From assembly GCF_963678635.1 (NCBI RefSeq), contig NC_087065.1, positions 21,829,480 to 21,893,479 on the forward strand: a stretch of DNA of 64,000 nucleotides. The letters are read 5' to 3'. The stretch comes from Symsagittifera roscoffensis (Eukaryota; Xenacoelomorpha; Acoela; Convolutidae). Every line of letters starts with the position of its first letter. The first letter of the stretch is position 1. A program made the translations under genes and the position numbers. Positions 21,530 through 33,800 of this stretch are shown here, piece by piece. The notes under the pieces are model-generated. The model had not been told where the DNA came from. It saw only the letters and a program-made list of their open reading frames with translations, and made no database searches.

Positions 21530-22250
21530 GGAATTATATGCCAAAACTGTAACTTTTGGTATATGGCTAGATAATTTTTGGTTTCAAAGTTTTGGTAGTT
21601 GAGAAAATTTTTTTTATCTTAGCTAATGAAAAAAATAGTAATAATCGTGTTTACAAAAAAAAACACTTTTTTGTGATTTTTTAAATTTTTTGGGTGAAAA
21701 ACTCATTCTGAACCAAGTTATAAACACAGAAAGTCAAATTTTGCATGCAAAATTTTTTTTTCGCAAAAGTTTTTATTTTAGCACAAAAGCAAGTTTGCAA
21801 CCAAAAAAGGGATTTAAAATTTTTTACCTCAAATTTGTGTTTTTGCTTATGAAAAAATGCATATCATACATTTTTTATATATGAAAATTATATGATAAGC
21901 ATTTTTTGACCAAAATTAAAATAATATTTTTGAGAGTCAAAATGCATTCTTTCAATAAAAAATTTTTAAACTCATGTAAATTCATCCAGAAACATCGTTA
22001 AAAAAATTTTGAATATTTTATTTTTACTTTTTTTGAAAACATTATGATAAGCATTTTTTTCAACAAAAATAAAAACATGTTTTTATTGAGCAAAAAGTTT
22101 CAAAAGACGGAAATAGAACAGAATTATTTCTCTAAAAACGTTTAATACAGTTTTAAAACTTTGTATGAAAATTGTATGATACACCTTTTTTCCATAGTCG
22201 CCATATATGAAATTGTATAATAAGCGTTTTTTTTTATAGACGTCAACCCG
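21530..22250. repeat. AT-rich degenerate repeat
   Basis: Recurring TGTATGATAAGCGTTTTTT-like blocks (near 21,890, 22,043, 22,170 and 22,215) in very AT-rich DNA. No gene seen. Confidence 0.5.
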
Positions 22251-22263
22251 GGGATCTCAAAAA

Positions 22264-22625
22264 GATTGTATGTGCAGGTTTAATTTGCAAATTTTTGACA
22301 CGTAGATGCTATAAGCCTCGCCATATGTCTATAACCATTTTGATTCAGTTGGTAATGTTCGTTTGGCAAAAAGTTTTCGAATTGCCTGTCTGAGGCAATG
22401 GTTGCCATAACAGTTTTTTGCAGCTCTACGTTGAGTAGAGATACCATATTCTCGATCTTCCCTGTTTTTTTTGGACAGCTGCATTTCATGATTGAGGCGA
22501 GGCTAGAGGGCACAGATCCTAAGCCGCACTTGGTCATGGAGACCATCGGCGAATTGCCAGAAGTTGGATAGGGTTTGAGAGCACAGTGTAGAATATAGGT
22601 CGTTGTTACCCACAATAAGTAGGAT
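22264..22625 (-). pseudogene. Broken SGNH-hydrolase (esterase-like) fragment
   Basis: On the minus strand, ILLIVGNNDLYSTL (the G-N-N-D block of SGNH hydrolases) is followed, in a second frame, by DRQFENFLPNEHYQLNQNGY and RHMARLIAST (the block around the catalytic His). At least one frameshift and one stop separate the two. The N-terminal GDS block is not seen. Such esterases occur in ORF1 of CR1-type LINEs, as in the element at 31,730-36,378, so a LINE relic is the likeliest source. The residues differ enough that it is a different family from that element. Confidence 0.55.
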
Positions 22626-23743
22626 TTCCTGGAATTTATATACCAGAGGGATTAGGAACTCACAAAGTTCACTAGAATTTTAACGAAATTACAAATAAAC
22701 TCTTTATTCTAAAAAAAAGCTAAAAAGACAAAATCGAAAACTTTTTGCATGTTTACTTAGTTTCAGTCTAAAAACTTGTCTCTGCAGTTTTTGTTGTCTC
22801 CAACGTTTCAGGAATATTAAAATTATGTTGTCTCCAATGTTTTGTTGTCTCCAACGTTTCAGGATATAATTGTTTGATTTGCAAGACAGCAGTAATGTTG
22901 ATTAAATATCAACTTACAATTCAATTTCGAACAATATGGCCAGGCCTGTTTTTGCAAACAGTAAGAGTAGATTTAAAAATGATCTGTTCCTTTGTTTCTC
23001 TTTTTAAATCAATGTGGTCGAAGTCTTCATAACTTCTTGCATTCAGGGGTCAAACGGAGTTATCCGAAAAAAAATCTGTATGTAATCTGTATATAACCTG
23101 TATAAAATCTGTATGTCATCTGTGTAAAACTTGACAAAGAAAAACCAAATTTATTGTCCTTTGATGGTGATTACATATTTTGAAGATATACTCTATAAAA
23201 TCTTAGCAAATCAAAATGAGTTCTAATCGATTATCTAATGATTATTATCGAATTTTTACTGTATAAAAATGAATTACAATTTATCTAGAATCTGTATAGT
23301 TTTCCGTAGATAATCGATTTTAATCCATTTTGGTCACTGCGGGAAGCTCCTGTGACACAGATGCGAGGACGTGTTGTGTTATTCTTAGTCTCCATTTAGG
23401 GAGATTTTTTCCAGCACTAAGCCGCAGTTTTATTTGTCAAGGCTTAATTCTACCCTTTCTGACCTGGTTTCTCTTTTTCTATCTTTTTAGTGTTACTTTT
23501 TCCTGTTTTCTTGCTTGTGTTTGCGAAGTTCTGCTTCGCTCCTGTGTATCCGCATTTGAAGCCCGAACGGCTTCTTTGGTTTTGAAAACAAAAGTGTATC
23601 GGTTTGGTATTTCAGATATTTTATGGTGAACGTTTAAGATACTCACCCGGCAAAACAGCAAATGTTCGAGAAATATATGAGAAATATATGATTGTAATTT
23701 AAATGAAGTGATGTTGGAGTGAATAAAAAAAACAACAGAAAAG
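22626..23743. other. Region upstream of the TRPM exon 1
   Basis: AT-rich. Contains small tandem repeats of TTGTCTCCAACGTTTCAGG (22,795-22,865) and AATCTGTATGTA-like units (23,075-23,130). An A-family 3' tail relic lies at 23,510-23,555: TTGCTTGTGTTTGCGAAG, then a hairpin, then CCTGTGT. The TRPM promoter is presumably here, but no core element is clear. Confidence 0.45.
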
Positions 23744-26700
23744 ATGGGTGTAGAGAAGAATGGTAACGATGCGCTCCTGTTGAACAACTTGGGCAGAGGC
23801 GCCTCGGACCAGTCGGACAACTCGATCGATGTTGACGCTGTGGATGGACTGGGTGCACCTTCGCCTCAAGGTTACAACGAGAATGCTATAGAGGTTAGAT
23901 TACACAGTTCTAGTCAATTTCAGCGTTTCATTCTAGATTAAAATGATTCCTCTTGTACTTGCAGTCGGAATCTTTGGAATTAATTTAACATAATCATATT
24001 TTCTTGAATTTGAAGTTTAGAAAAAGAACAGATGGAAGCGTAAGTTGGAACAGGCTTAATGATTTCGATTTCTTGATTTTAAAGAAAAATATTTAGCCAT
24101 ACGTGTTTTCAGCAATATCCTAAACGGGTAAATTTAGCTCGCTTTTAAAGAATCCTTTTTATGCGAACGAAAAGAAATCAATTGATATCATCTCTTAGTA
24201 TTTTACTTTTTAAGCCATTCTAACTGTAATTGTAATTTAAAAAATGACATGCAGCTTAAACGCTGATATCAGTCTTCAATATGTTAGCCACCTCGCAACG
24301 AGTCTTTCGACTTTCCACTCGCGGATGAGCAATCATTCGATGAAGCAGCTCGTGAAGATGAACAAGAGGGAGGGGTAGCTGAAGTAACTAATCCGCTCAA
24401 AAAAAATCCAAGTTTGCCTATAATGTTTCTGAGATCTATCTCAGCGCCTGCACAAACTGCGGACACGCAGACAGCAGCCAACATCCATAAACTGGTCAGA
24501 AATAATTCCAACGAATGACACTTGACACGGAACTAATTTTGTCATCGTTAGATTTGATTTTGAACTTATTGCTACTTGCAACTTGAAGTAATATACATGT
24601 TTGTGGTTCAGTTCATGGCCCCTAACAATCTATTTGTGTGTGTCGAGAATGGCTAACATGTGTTCAATAGCCACAGATGTCTTTTGAATCAATGTTTAAA
24701 CAGTAAATGAAAAGAATGGAAAGCTTCCTCGTGACAGTATAACTGAATGTCAGAAAGTTTTTAGCCAGTTAATTTTCAACAATTAAAAGGAAAAGCTTGA
24801 CCACCTAAAGAATTTGATTAGTTTAAAGTTTTCTGCCATTTGGTTTTCGGAATTTCTGTTACACGATTAACGGAAGCATCGTGTCTAGACATTTCATTGG
24901 CCTCAAAACGCATGTTGATTCGGGAACAATTGAATAACTTAGTACCATGTTAACTGCGGCCATAATAGAGCGGAACTGAAAGTGTATGTACCACTTCGGC
25001 TCTGAACCCTCCAGAGCGCAAGCTCTCGGAGCCTGGAACTCTGCTTCTGAATTCGCCCACTAGCCACGACCAACTCTCGGTCGAAGATCGCTTCTCTGAT
25101 ATTTTGGCCAATACGGTCCTAACTGTTGCCGAAATGAAAAAGAGGAATAAAAAACATGTAGTCTGTGCTCAGAACATTGTAAGTTTGTCTTCTGGGAAAC
25201 AGTTTGGTATGTAATATTTGTTAAGAGAAACAATTGATGGCGATGTTTTGTATAGCTTGGCTTGGTTGTTCCTCTGACTTTTTTTGTGGTTTGTGGGAAC
25301 TTTTGGGAAAGTTTCGTGGAAAGGGGTGGTCGAATTCCCACTTAAGCCGCCTTTGCTTTGGTATTTTTTTTTCTCAAAAAGTCGCTGTCATTTTATGCGT
25401 TCTTTTCTTTTTTAATGGTTCTTAACAATCACAGGTTTAACAACCCTTTATGCACTCGAAATGTCCGAAGTTTTCCCAGTGCCAGTCAATTGTATTGAAT
25501 GTAAATTGTAGGGCATGCGTAGTTAGATCAAACCATTGACATAGTGTTACATCTATTTATTTTTTAAAGTTGTATTCAAGCTATTTCGTATTTTCGATCA
25601 GTTATTCGTAGCTTTTCATTTTTTCCCGCAAGTTGTGCCAATAAATGATTTCAACTAAAAAAATCCGTTGCCGTTGATGAGTGTGAATTATATTATACTC
25701 AAAGCGTCGGTTGTTGATTAGATATTTACAATCGTGCGTTTGGTTTTTGGAAAATTTGCTTGCTTTCGCGGTCAGCAGATACTATCCAATCGTCAGTCGC
25801 TCAAAAACGTTGCAACCGTAGTTTGCATGGAATTGGTGTTGCATATTCCATTGTTATTGCTCTGTACAAACACCTGTCTATGAATACAATAGTTATATTT
25901 TCCATCTTTTAAAACAGTTTACTACGCACTGTACTACGCTTGCTTCGTTTCCTATGGAATAATTTCTTCTTCGTTTATCTCGCTAATGTGGTTCAAATCG
26001 ACATGGTGTCTGAAATTGTATCTGATAAATCTTCTCCTCGAGTGTCGAGAAAATCTGTTGCCAAACCACAGCGAGTTACCTTTTCCAATAGAACATTCAA
26101 CACAAAGCCACCTTTGCCGAATATTAATTCAAGCCCAACGTCCAATTTTTCTTCTCTTGCAGCCTCGAAAGGAAAACAGAATTCGCCTGTTGTTGACTTC
26201 ATAAAAGCGATTGAACTTCGTCCTGTTTTGTGGTCGGTTGACGATGCTCAGTATGACAACACGCAGAAGAGAGAAGAGGCGTGGAGAGAGATAGCAGAGT
26301 TGTTTCATTCTGAAGGTTCAATAGATTTGATTCAAGTTTCTAGTTTTTGCGATGCTGTGAATTTTTTGTTTCAATTTTTTGTGTGTGTCATCTACTCCCA
26401 AAAAATAAATAATTGGTTAAAGCTTTTTAACACTGTTTTTGGGGATTTCAAAATTCACAATGGAATAAGTTTTTTGAATAACTAAATGGTTGCCAATTTA
26501 ACGCAGTCGAAGAAGTGAGTTCGCGATGGCGTCAGCTTGCGACCAGGTACGAAATCGAATGCCATAAACTCAATTCAAAACAGCGGCAGCAGAAAACACC
26601 CAAATGGTTTCGATCCAAGGGTGCAAATGCCAGCTCACCCGGTTGGGGAGGGAGTTCGAATTCTTCAGCCTATTCTTCGTTCTCGTGGGGGTCATCGTGG

Positions 26701-29700
26701 CCACTAATGAAGCACATGTGTTTCCTGGCTAACAGTGCGACTGAGTTGACCCAGTTGATTGCCAGACAAGTGGCAGAGGTGAGACCACTTAGAGGTCAAG
26801 GTCACCAGATTGTGTTGTGGCAGTGTAGATATGATGCTCATTACTAGCGTGAGAAAGGGATTTAACGTTTTATTCCTAGTGGTGCTGCATTCCTTCGATC
26901 GAATGGTACTGTAATCGGATTCGAATGTCTCGAGTCTTTCATAGTGGGTTTTTGTTGTTCTGATTCCTATTACCTTGCTTTATCATTTTTATACAGGTCT
27001 TTATCCGATATTTTTGGTCTAGTGGGCCGTTTTGCATAAGCCTTCGATAAACATAAGCATAAGCCTTCGCATAAGCCTTCGCTAATGTTTTGTGAACATT
27101 AGCCTTCGATAAAGCCTCGTTTCTCAGCATCCAAAAAAGTGGTGCACATTTTATCATATGTTCATTTACCAACAAGACCGACCTCTTAAGCCACAATAGT
27201 CAGTTCACATTTAGTTCTTGATCAAACAATTTACCTAGTTCAAATAAGTAATTGCTGTAGTTTAATTTGCTGCATTTAAATGCCCAGATTGCTAAGGTCG
27301 CTTCTTAGAGCATAGCGATCTCTGTCATCATTACCCTAATGTTTTATTTGGTTTCAGACCCCGGTTTTCTCAGTAGATTGATTTGCCCCGCATGATTGAA
27401 GCATGTGTTAACTAACCGTTTCTCCAATATTTGGCGTTTGTAGAGAATGTTTTTATGATTTACTGAGTGTGCATGGTTAGAGCAACTGGCGTCTTCTCGG
27501 GCCCACTGTTTGTTTTTAACTATCTTGTTGTTTTAGAATCAAATCTCCGACATCAAAAATGATTTCCAATTCAAAAGAAGGGAATGCTTCGTGTTCATTC
27601 CAGATGAAAAAGCCCCACCGGAATCTGGGTAAGATGTTGAAGTTGTATTTTTAATGACAATTACTTTAGACCAATCAGCGTTTCAAATTTCCTTAATGAA
27701 ATAAGCCAATTTTCATTATAAAGTCTTCAGTTTTGAAAATGTACTATGAATATTTTTAGCAGACCCAAATTATTAGCGCTATGCGTTTTTTTAGTATTTG
27801 TGCTTGTGGGCGTCACGTAGACAAGCATGCGAAGACGCGAGATAATTTGACGAATGCGGAACAGGGCGTTAAATGGTCGGCTAAAGAGCACACAAAGGAA
27901 GAGCCGACTAACTCATTCGGAGAAATACACTTCTCAGGCACCGCCACAAACCGAACTGCTCATGTACGTTCAGCTAAATGCTAACCATTAGAAATAATCA
28001 ACGTTTTTCGGCCAAGTCATCTTTTGTGTAGTGAGAAACTGTTGATTTTAATTTTTTTAATCTGTGGTAGAACGTGAAATTGGTGCACAGGCGATTGACT
28101 GTATTGTAAAAATTAGAGGTGTGATCGCTAATGAAAGAATTATTCACTTGGGGTTCATCTTCAGCCGAACCTCGCTAGCCCATCCCCCCAGCCGAAGGAT
28201 TGTACGCGTTGAAGAAAATTTGACGAATACAGAATAAACAAGAATAGCCACAGTTTTTGAAAAAAAATGACTAAAAAAATAAAAAACATTTCAAATTTTT
28301 TTTTGCGGAAATTTTTTGAATTTTCAAGTTTTAGATTCCAAAAATTGCGCTAAAAAAACTCCAAAAAACGACCTTTACCTGAGTAAAACCAAGTTTTCAC
28401 GGCTTAAATTAAGCTCAAATAAGCTATTGCTATTTCTATCATACCAATTAGCTCGAAATCAGACCGAAAATTAAAAATTTCAAACCAGTTTTTCTCGACA
28501 CTGCGAAAATTTTTTCAAATTTTTTAACACCGTTTGAATCACGACTGAAAGGGCTTTAATATGATATATCCCTCAACCCTGTCCGATGAATATTTGTGGT
28601 AGCTGAAAACAAAAAAACTAAAACACCCGAATCCACAATTCCTCTCCATTTTCAATGGTCGAAACGGAACAACAAGTGCGTAATCAATTTCGTTGAAACA
28701 AAGTTACCGGAGTTATTTTTTTCCAGAAATAGTGCGCAAGAAATAGACTTCAGGCAAGCAATTTTTGTTCTAGTACATCCGAGTATCTACGGACACGAAT
28801 GTGCATCGCCTAGTGGAGTTTGCATACAAGCACTGGAAGCTGCCCCAGCCTAAGATGATAATATCAATCACTGGTGGAGCAGGGGATCTCAAGATGGACA
28901 AGAAGCTCAAAGATGGGCTCAAAAAGGGACTCATGAAGGTGGCCGTCTCCACTGGTCAGTGTTCTAACCTGGACGTTTCTGAAATAAATGGACATCGTTT
29001 ACTTTCGCACATGAGAGACAATTTAGTACTAACCGAATGGCACCGAAATTTGTATATTTGTATTTTTTGTGTGCTTTTTGATTGGGCAAAAAATAACCCG
29101 TGCCGGATACTGCTACAGATACGTCATATAATTGTTTTATTTAGCAAAAACCCGTTTTGTTGCTCTCCTCATGTTCGCTGATATTGGTTCACAATTTCAG
29201 AAACTCAAAAGTTGAAAAATTGATACTTTGTTTAAACTTTTGAGCTGTGATACTCTTACGGAAAGAGGAGTTTGTAGATGTTCTGGAATAGTACTTATCA
29301 AGCAGCTCGTATTCAGGTGCTTGGATAGTGACTGGCGGGTCCAATGCGGGTATCATGAAGCTGTGTGGAGAGGCAGTACACGATTACATTCTGGCCCATG
29401 GGGAGAAGGACAACTCCCTTGTGACTATAGGAGTGGCCACTTGGGGTGTAATCACCAACAGACACACTCTTGTTAGCAAAGATGTAAGTATTTCGGGAAC
29501 GATGACCTTCAATTTGACTGATATTTGCGCATAAGGTTTATCGATGAGGTGTTACAAGTGAATGTCTGAAAAATGGTGCTCACTCACTTATAGTTTTAAT
29601 TGCTGTACTTTGCTTAAGTTTTTAAAGCCCATGGCGTGTTCGTTAATTCAGGGCAATGGGAATTTTCCGGCAGAGTACAGTGGCAAAGTATCGGAGAAGG

Positions 29701-30821
29701 AGAAACAACTGTACCGTGCGACGAGGGGTCAGAATCTGATCGAGTGCCACCTAGACCCCCACCACACCCACTTTGTGCTGGTGGATGACGGGAGTGAGGG
29801 CCAGTTTGGGAAGGAAATGGCCATCAGAGGAGAGATGGAGGCTGAGATATGCAAGAATGAAGTTAGCCGCTTAAAAGGGATAGTTTTTTTTTTTGCAAGG
29901 GGATCATGTTACAATAGATTGTGTTATAATAGGATTAAATCTCACCTGATATGGTTCCCATGGATTGGGAATTATCAGTGGAATTAAAAAGTCATGAAAA
30001 AATGTATCCATAAAAATTTCCTGAAATGAAAAGAGATGAATTTGATGTTTTTTTTACACAAGCAAGCGCTGGTGATATTGCTTTTTAAAAGCATATTCGA
30101 CCCGTTCAAAACGCCCTGGTTCTGCTATTGAGAATTTAAAAAGTGAACTACAGCTGAAAAAGATATGCATCGAACTTACAAAGGTGCAGTTCAATATATT
30201 CATTTAATTATATTTGTATTAGCCAATAAGATATTCATTCCGTTTCTCAAGCAAAGAAATGTTCCAACAAGACCCTGATACTTATCGAGTTTGATTTTCA
30301 ATCTTGACTCGCTCAAATTTGTGCTCGGTTTCATTAGCAAGCGATTTTGTGGCTGTGTATCATCCACTTTATTAGATTAGATATTTACGATTATATTGCA
30401 TATAAACTTGGAAAAGACGAGAATCGCGGAGCTTGAGTGTTTTCATCAATGCTGTATAATTTATTGTATATATTATAGGTGACATCCATCTATCAATTTT
30501 TTTTTGCTATGTTCAATTTCGTTTCAAGAAAAATGCATCTGTTTGCGTTTAGATTCATGGCAAAGCGGCAGCAGCTGGCAATTCTGATCTAGATGGAGCA
30601 ACGGCATCTGTGGAAGATGAGCTCAAAGTTCCAATCGTCTGTGTTATGGTGGAAGGAGGCCCTGGAACCCTAAACACAGCTGTGGAAGCACTGAAACACG
30701 AAACACCTGTAGTCATTGTGGAGGGCAGTGGCAGGTGTGCGGATGCAATTGCGTACGTCTACCATAAAATGAAGAAGAGAACAGTCCAATCATCTGCAGA
30801 TACAAACTCAAATGAAGCTCA
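23744..30821 (+). CDS. TRPM exons 1-7: N-terminus and SLOG-type domain
   Basis: Residues about 1-412. FKRRECFVFIP and CACGRHVDKH (about 62-90) are followed by EEPTNSFGEIHFSG. Then comes the SLOG/LSDAT nucleotide-sugar-binding fold: YIRVSTDTNVHRLVEFAYKH, PKMIISITGGAGD, GAWIVTGGSNAGIMK, TIGVATWGVITN, HTHFVLVDDGSEGQFG, VCVMVEGGPGT and VEGSGRCADAIAYVYHKM. In vertebrate TRPM2 the equivalent region binds ADP-ribose. Whether it does here cannot be read from sequence. Exon 6 ends AEICKNE and exon 7 adds an Ala-rich insert (GKAAAAGNSDLDGATASVED) before the last strand pair. Confidence 0.93.
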
Positions 30822-33800
30822 GTGAGTCTTTGGCTCTTTTTTCGCCCTAAAAATTTGGCCTCTGGACTCATTAGCCCATGACAAACATATTTGATCTCAA
30901 TACTTGGCCTTGTAAAGCCCCTCATTGCAACATAAAAATGGTGCTATTGTGAGGTGGGGCCGAGTTTCTATGTAGATGAAACGTAATTATGATCCAGAAG
31001 TTTTGTCTATTGTTTTTTTTTTTCATTGAATATGTCTACGCGCGAGGGGATCAGGTCGAGTTTCTGAGGTTTTAAATATTTACGCAAAGAAGAACTCCGA
31101 TGAAATCGATGAAATAAAATTATACTAACTTCAGCAGACCGGTCGATGTTTGTTTTCTCAATATTTGAAATGTAATTACCCTTGCGAAAAGCAAGGGTAT
31201 TGCAACCGGGCACTAGACTTTTTCCCCGTAAACAACTTTGTCAACAGGATGACTAAAATTTGGTTATCTCCTAATACATCTCTATTTCCACCCAAGACGA
31301 ACGTCTAAAGCTATAATTCAAAAGCTGGCTTCAACGACTGACGTGATAACTGTTTTACAGCTGAAAACGATTTTTAGATGTAAATTGATTTTTTTGTCGG
31401 CTTTATTGATTTCGACCCAATTTTTATTAGCTTACTTGCCGGGTAATTAAATCTGTAATTGATTTGGTAGATTTGTGATACTCTTTTTTTCATTTTCATG
31501 AGAATATTAATAGTTTATAGTTTTCTGGTTTTTATAGCCGCCAAAATTTTTTGTTAGAAATAAAACTTTTTTTTGAGTTTTTTTTGCTAGAAATGTTTTT
31601 TGCAAATAAATTTTCAGTGTTTTTCGATTGCCTTAATTCTGATTTTTTGAAATGTAAATAAGCGTGAAACTAGGTATAGTTTTAATTAGTTACGTGTGCT
31701 TTAGGTGTAAGCAATTTTATTTGAAATCGTTTGTTGTTGTTGTTGTTGTTGTGGCTTTCCAGTAGAAAACTGGTGGGAATTTCTTCCACAGAGTTTATAA
31801 TATTGTCCAGTTATTTTTGCACGTTGTGCAGTCGCAGCATATCTGCCAAGTGCAGAGGTTGAGGGTACTGTATTTTTCACTGTAGAATTTCCACATAAGA
31901 GTTGTGATGCGCTGTTTGAGTCCCTGTTCTATCCTGAAATTGACTAAATGATCTTTTCTATTTGCAACTCTGGTTGTAAATAGAAAAGATATTTACAACC
32001 AGAGTTGTAAATAGAATAGAACTCTGGTTGTACGAATAACGAATTCTCCCCTGCGTTTTTCTGTTCGAGTTTTGGGTAATTTGAAGGGCTCTAATCGTCG
32101 GTCTAGGGTATTGTTAGCTGTGGGATGCTGTGGTGTTCGTAGTCAGTGCAGAGTTTTGAAAGCAAAAGTAATTCATTGATCTGAGCTAAAATGTTGAGCA
32201 TTCTAAGTTGATCAGTGTATTTTTGGCAGTGTTTTCCACATATCCACTTTACTACTTTCTTTTGAAAAAATTCAAGTTTTTGTAGGTCTTTTCTCAGAAA
32301 GTTCGCACAGTGACAGCCGTAGGTTAGGACTGGTAGTAATATTGATTTGTAGAGACCTAGTTTTACAAAGGTGTTGACGTTATATGCTACATTTCGTCTT
32401 AGACTTTATAGTAATTTGTTTGCTTTCTTTAATCGTTCGGTTAGATGAGTGCTCCAACTAAGATCTCCTAACATGTGAATACCCAGATCTTTTATAGATT
32501 TTGGCTGAGGTACACGATTTCCGTTCAAAAATAGATTTATATCAACACCTCTGAAGTTTATTTGAGCGCATTTTTCGAATGCCAGTTCCATGTTGTTTTG
32601 TCTAACCCAATCTCCGATTTTGTTTAAGTCAAGTTGTATTTCACCTTGTTTGCGTCCAACAGATAGAGTTTTTAGATCGTCAGCAAATATTGAGGGGTCA
32701 CTGAAGCGTAGGACTTCAGGGAGATCATTTATAAAAACACAGAACAGGAGTGAGCCCAGGAGTGAACCTTGGGGTACCCCGCTGGTTATTTCGAGGACGG
32801 TGGATGTGTAGAAATCAACCCGAACAAATTGCATTCGGTTTCTGAGATAATCGTAGATGATTTCGAGTAGGCATCCACCTACACCAATATCACTAAATTT
32901 TCGGAGTAATAATTTGTGGGGGACTTTATCGAAGGCCTTGGAGAAATCAGCATAAAAAGCAATGATCTCATCATGGGGATTTTCATCCAGGGCTTTTAGA
33001 TTCGATTTAGGAATCGGAGCATGTTGCTCATAACGGAGCGTTTCTTCACAAAACCGTGTTGGTTTATGGAAAGATGTTCTTTAAAGTGCTCGTAGAGTGG
33101 AGAGTACATGCATTTTTCAAAGATTTTGCTGTCAATGTTTAGAAGGGAGATTGGGCGATAGTTTTCAACGTCTTTTGGGTCGTTCTTTTTGTGAATGGGT
33201 GTTACAGCCGCTGTCTTCCAACTCGTTGGGATTTTGCGTATGCGTTTAATATTCTTGAAAAGCTTATTGAGTATATTACTAATTTGTTTGCCGCATCATT
33301 GGTAAAACCCTGGAGGTAGACCATTTCGTCCACAAGTTTTTGTAGTGTCTATATTTGCCAGAATTTTACTTATTGTTTTGTTTGAAACGCTGAAGTTTGT
33401 TAGGGTTGGTGATTCGCACTTTATGTCAAGGAAGTTGTAGTTCTTTTTGGCTGAGAACACTGAGTGAAAAAATGTGTTAAACATTTCTACCTTTTCTTCT
33501 GGAATTGATGTCATTTTGTCTTTGAACTTGATTGTTTTCGGGATGTTCGAAGCTCTATTGATATGCTTAAGGTGCTTGTAAATTTGACCACAATTTCTTG
33601 AACCAAAAATTTTTTCTTGTTATGAGATTCGATCATGTTCACATAATTCAGTGATTTGGCTTTCTAGTTTGAGGACCTTATTTTTTCGGTAGCTAGTTGG
33701 TCGTTTTTCGAGTAACCTCTTTTGCGTGTTTTCATCTGATGTGATGTACTCGGTGTAATCCAAGGTGGTAGCGATTGACGATATTTGGTTCTTTTTGGGA

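Noticed and set aside
32406-32834. RT frame as a host gene or virus-like element
   Set aside because: Order of esterase, PHD-like, AP endonuclease and RT with a (CAA)n tail and no terminal repeats shows a CR1-type LINE.
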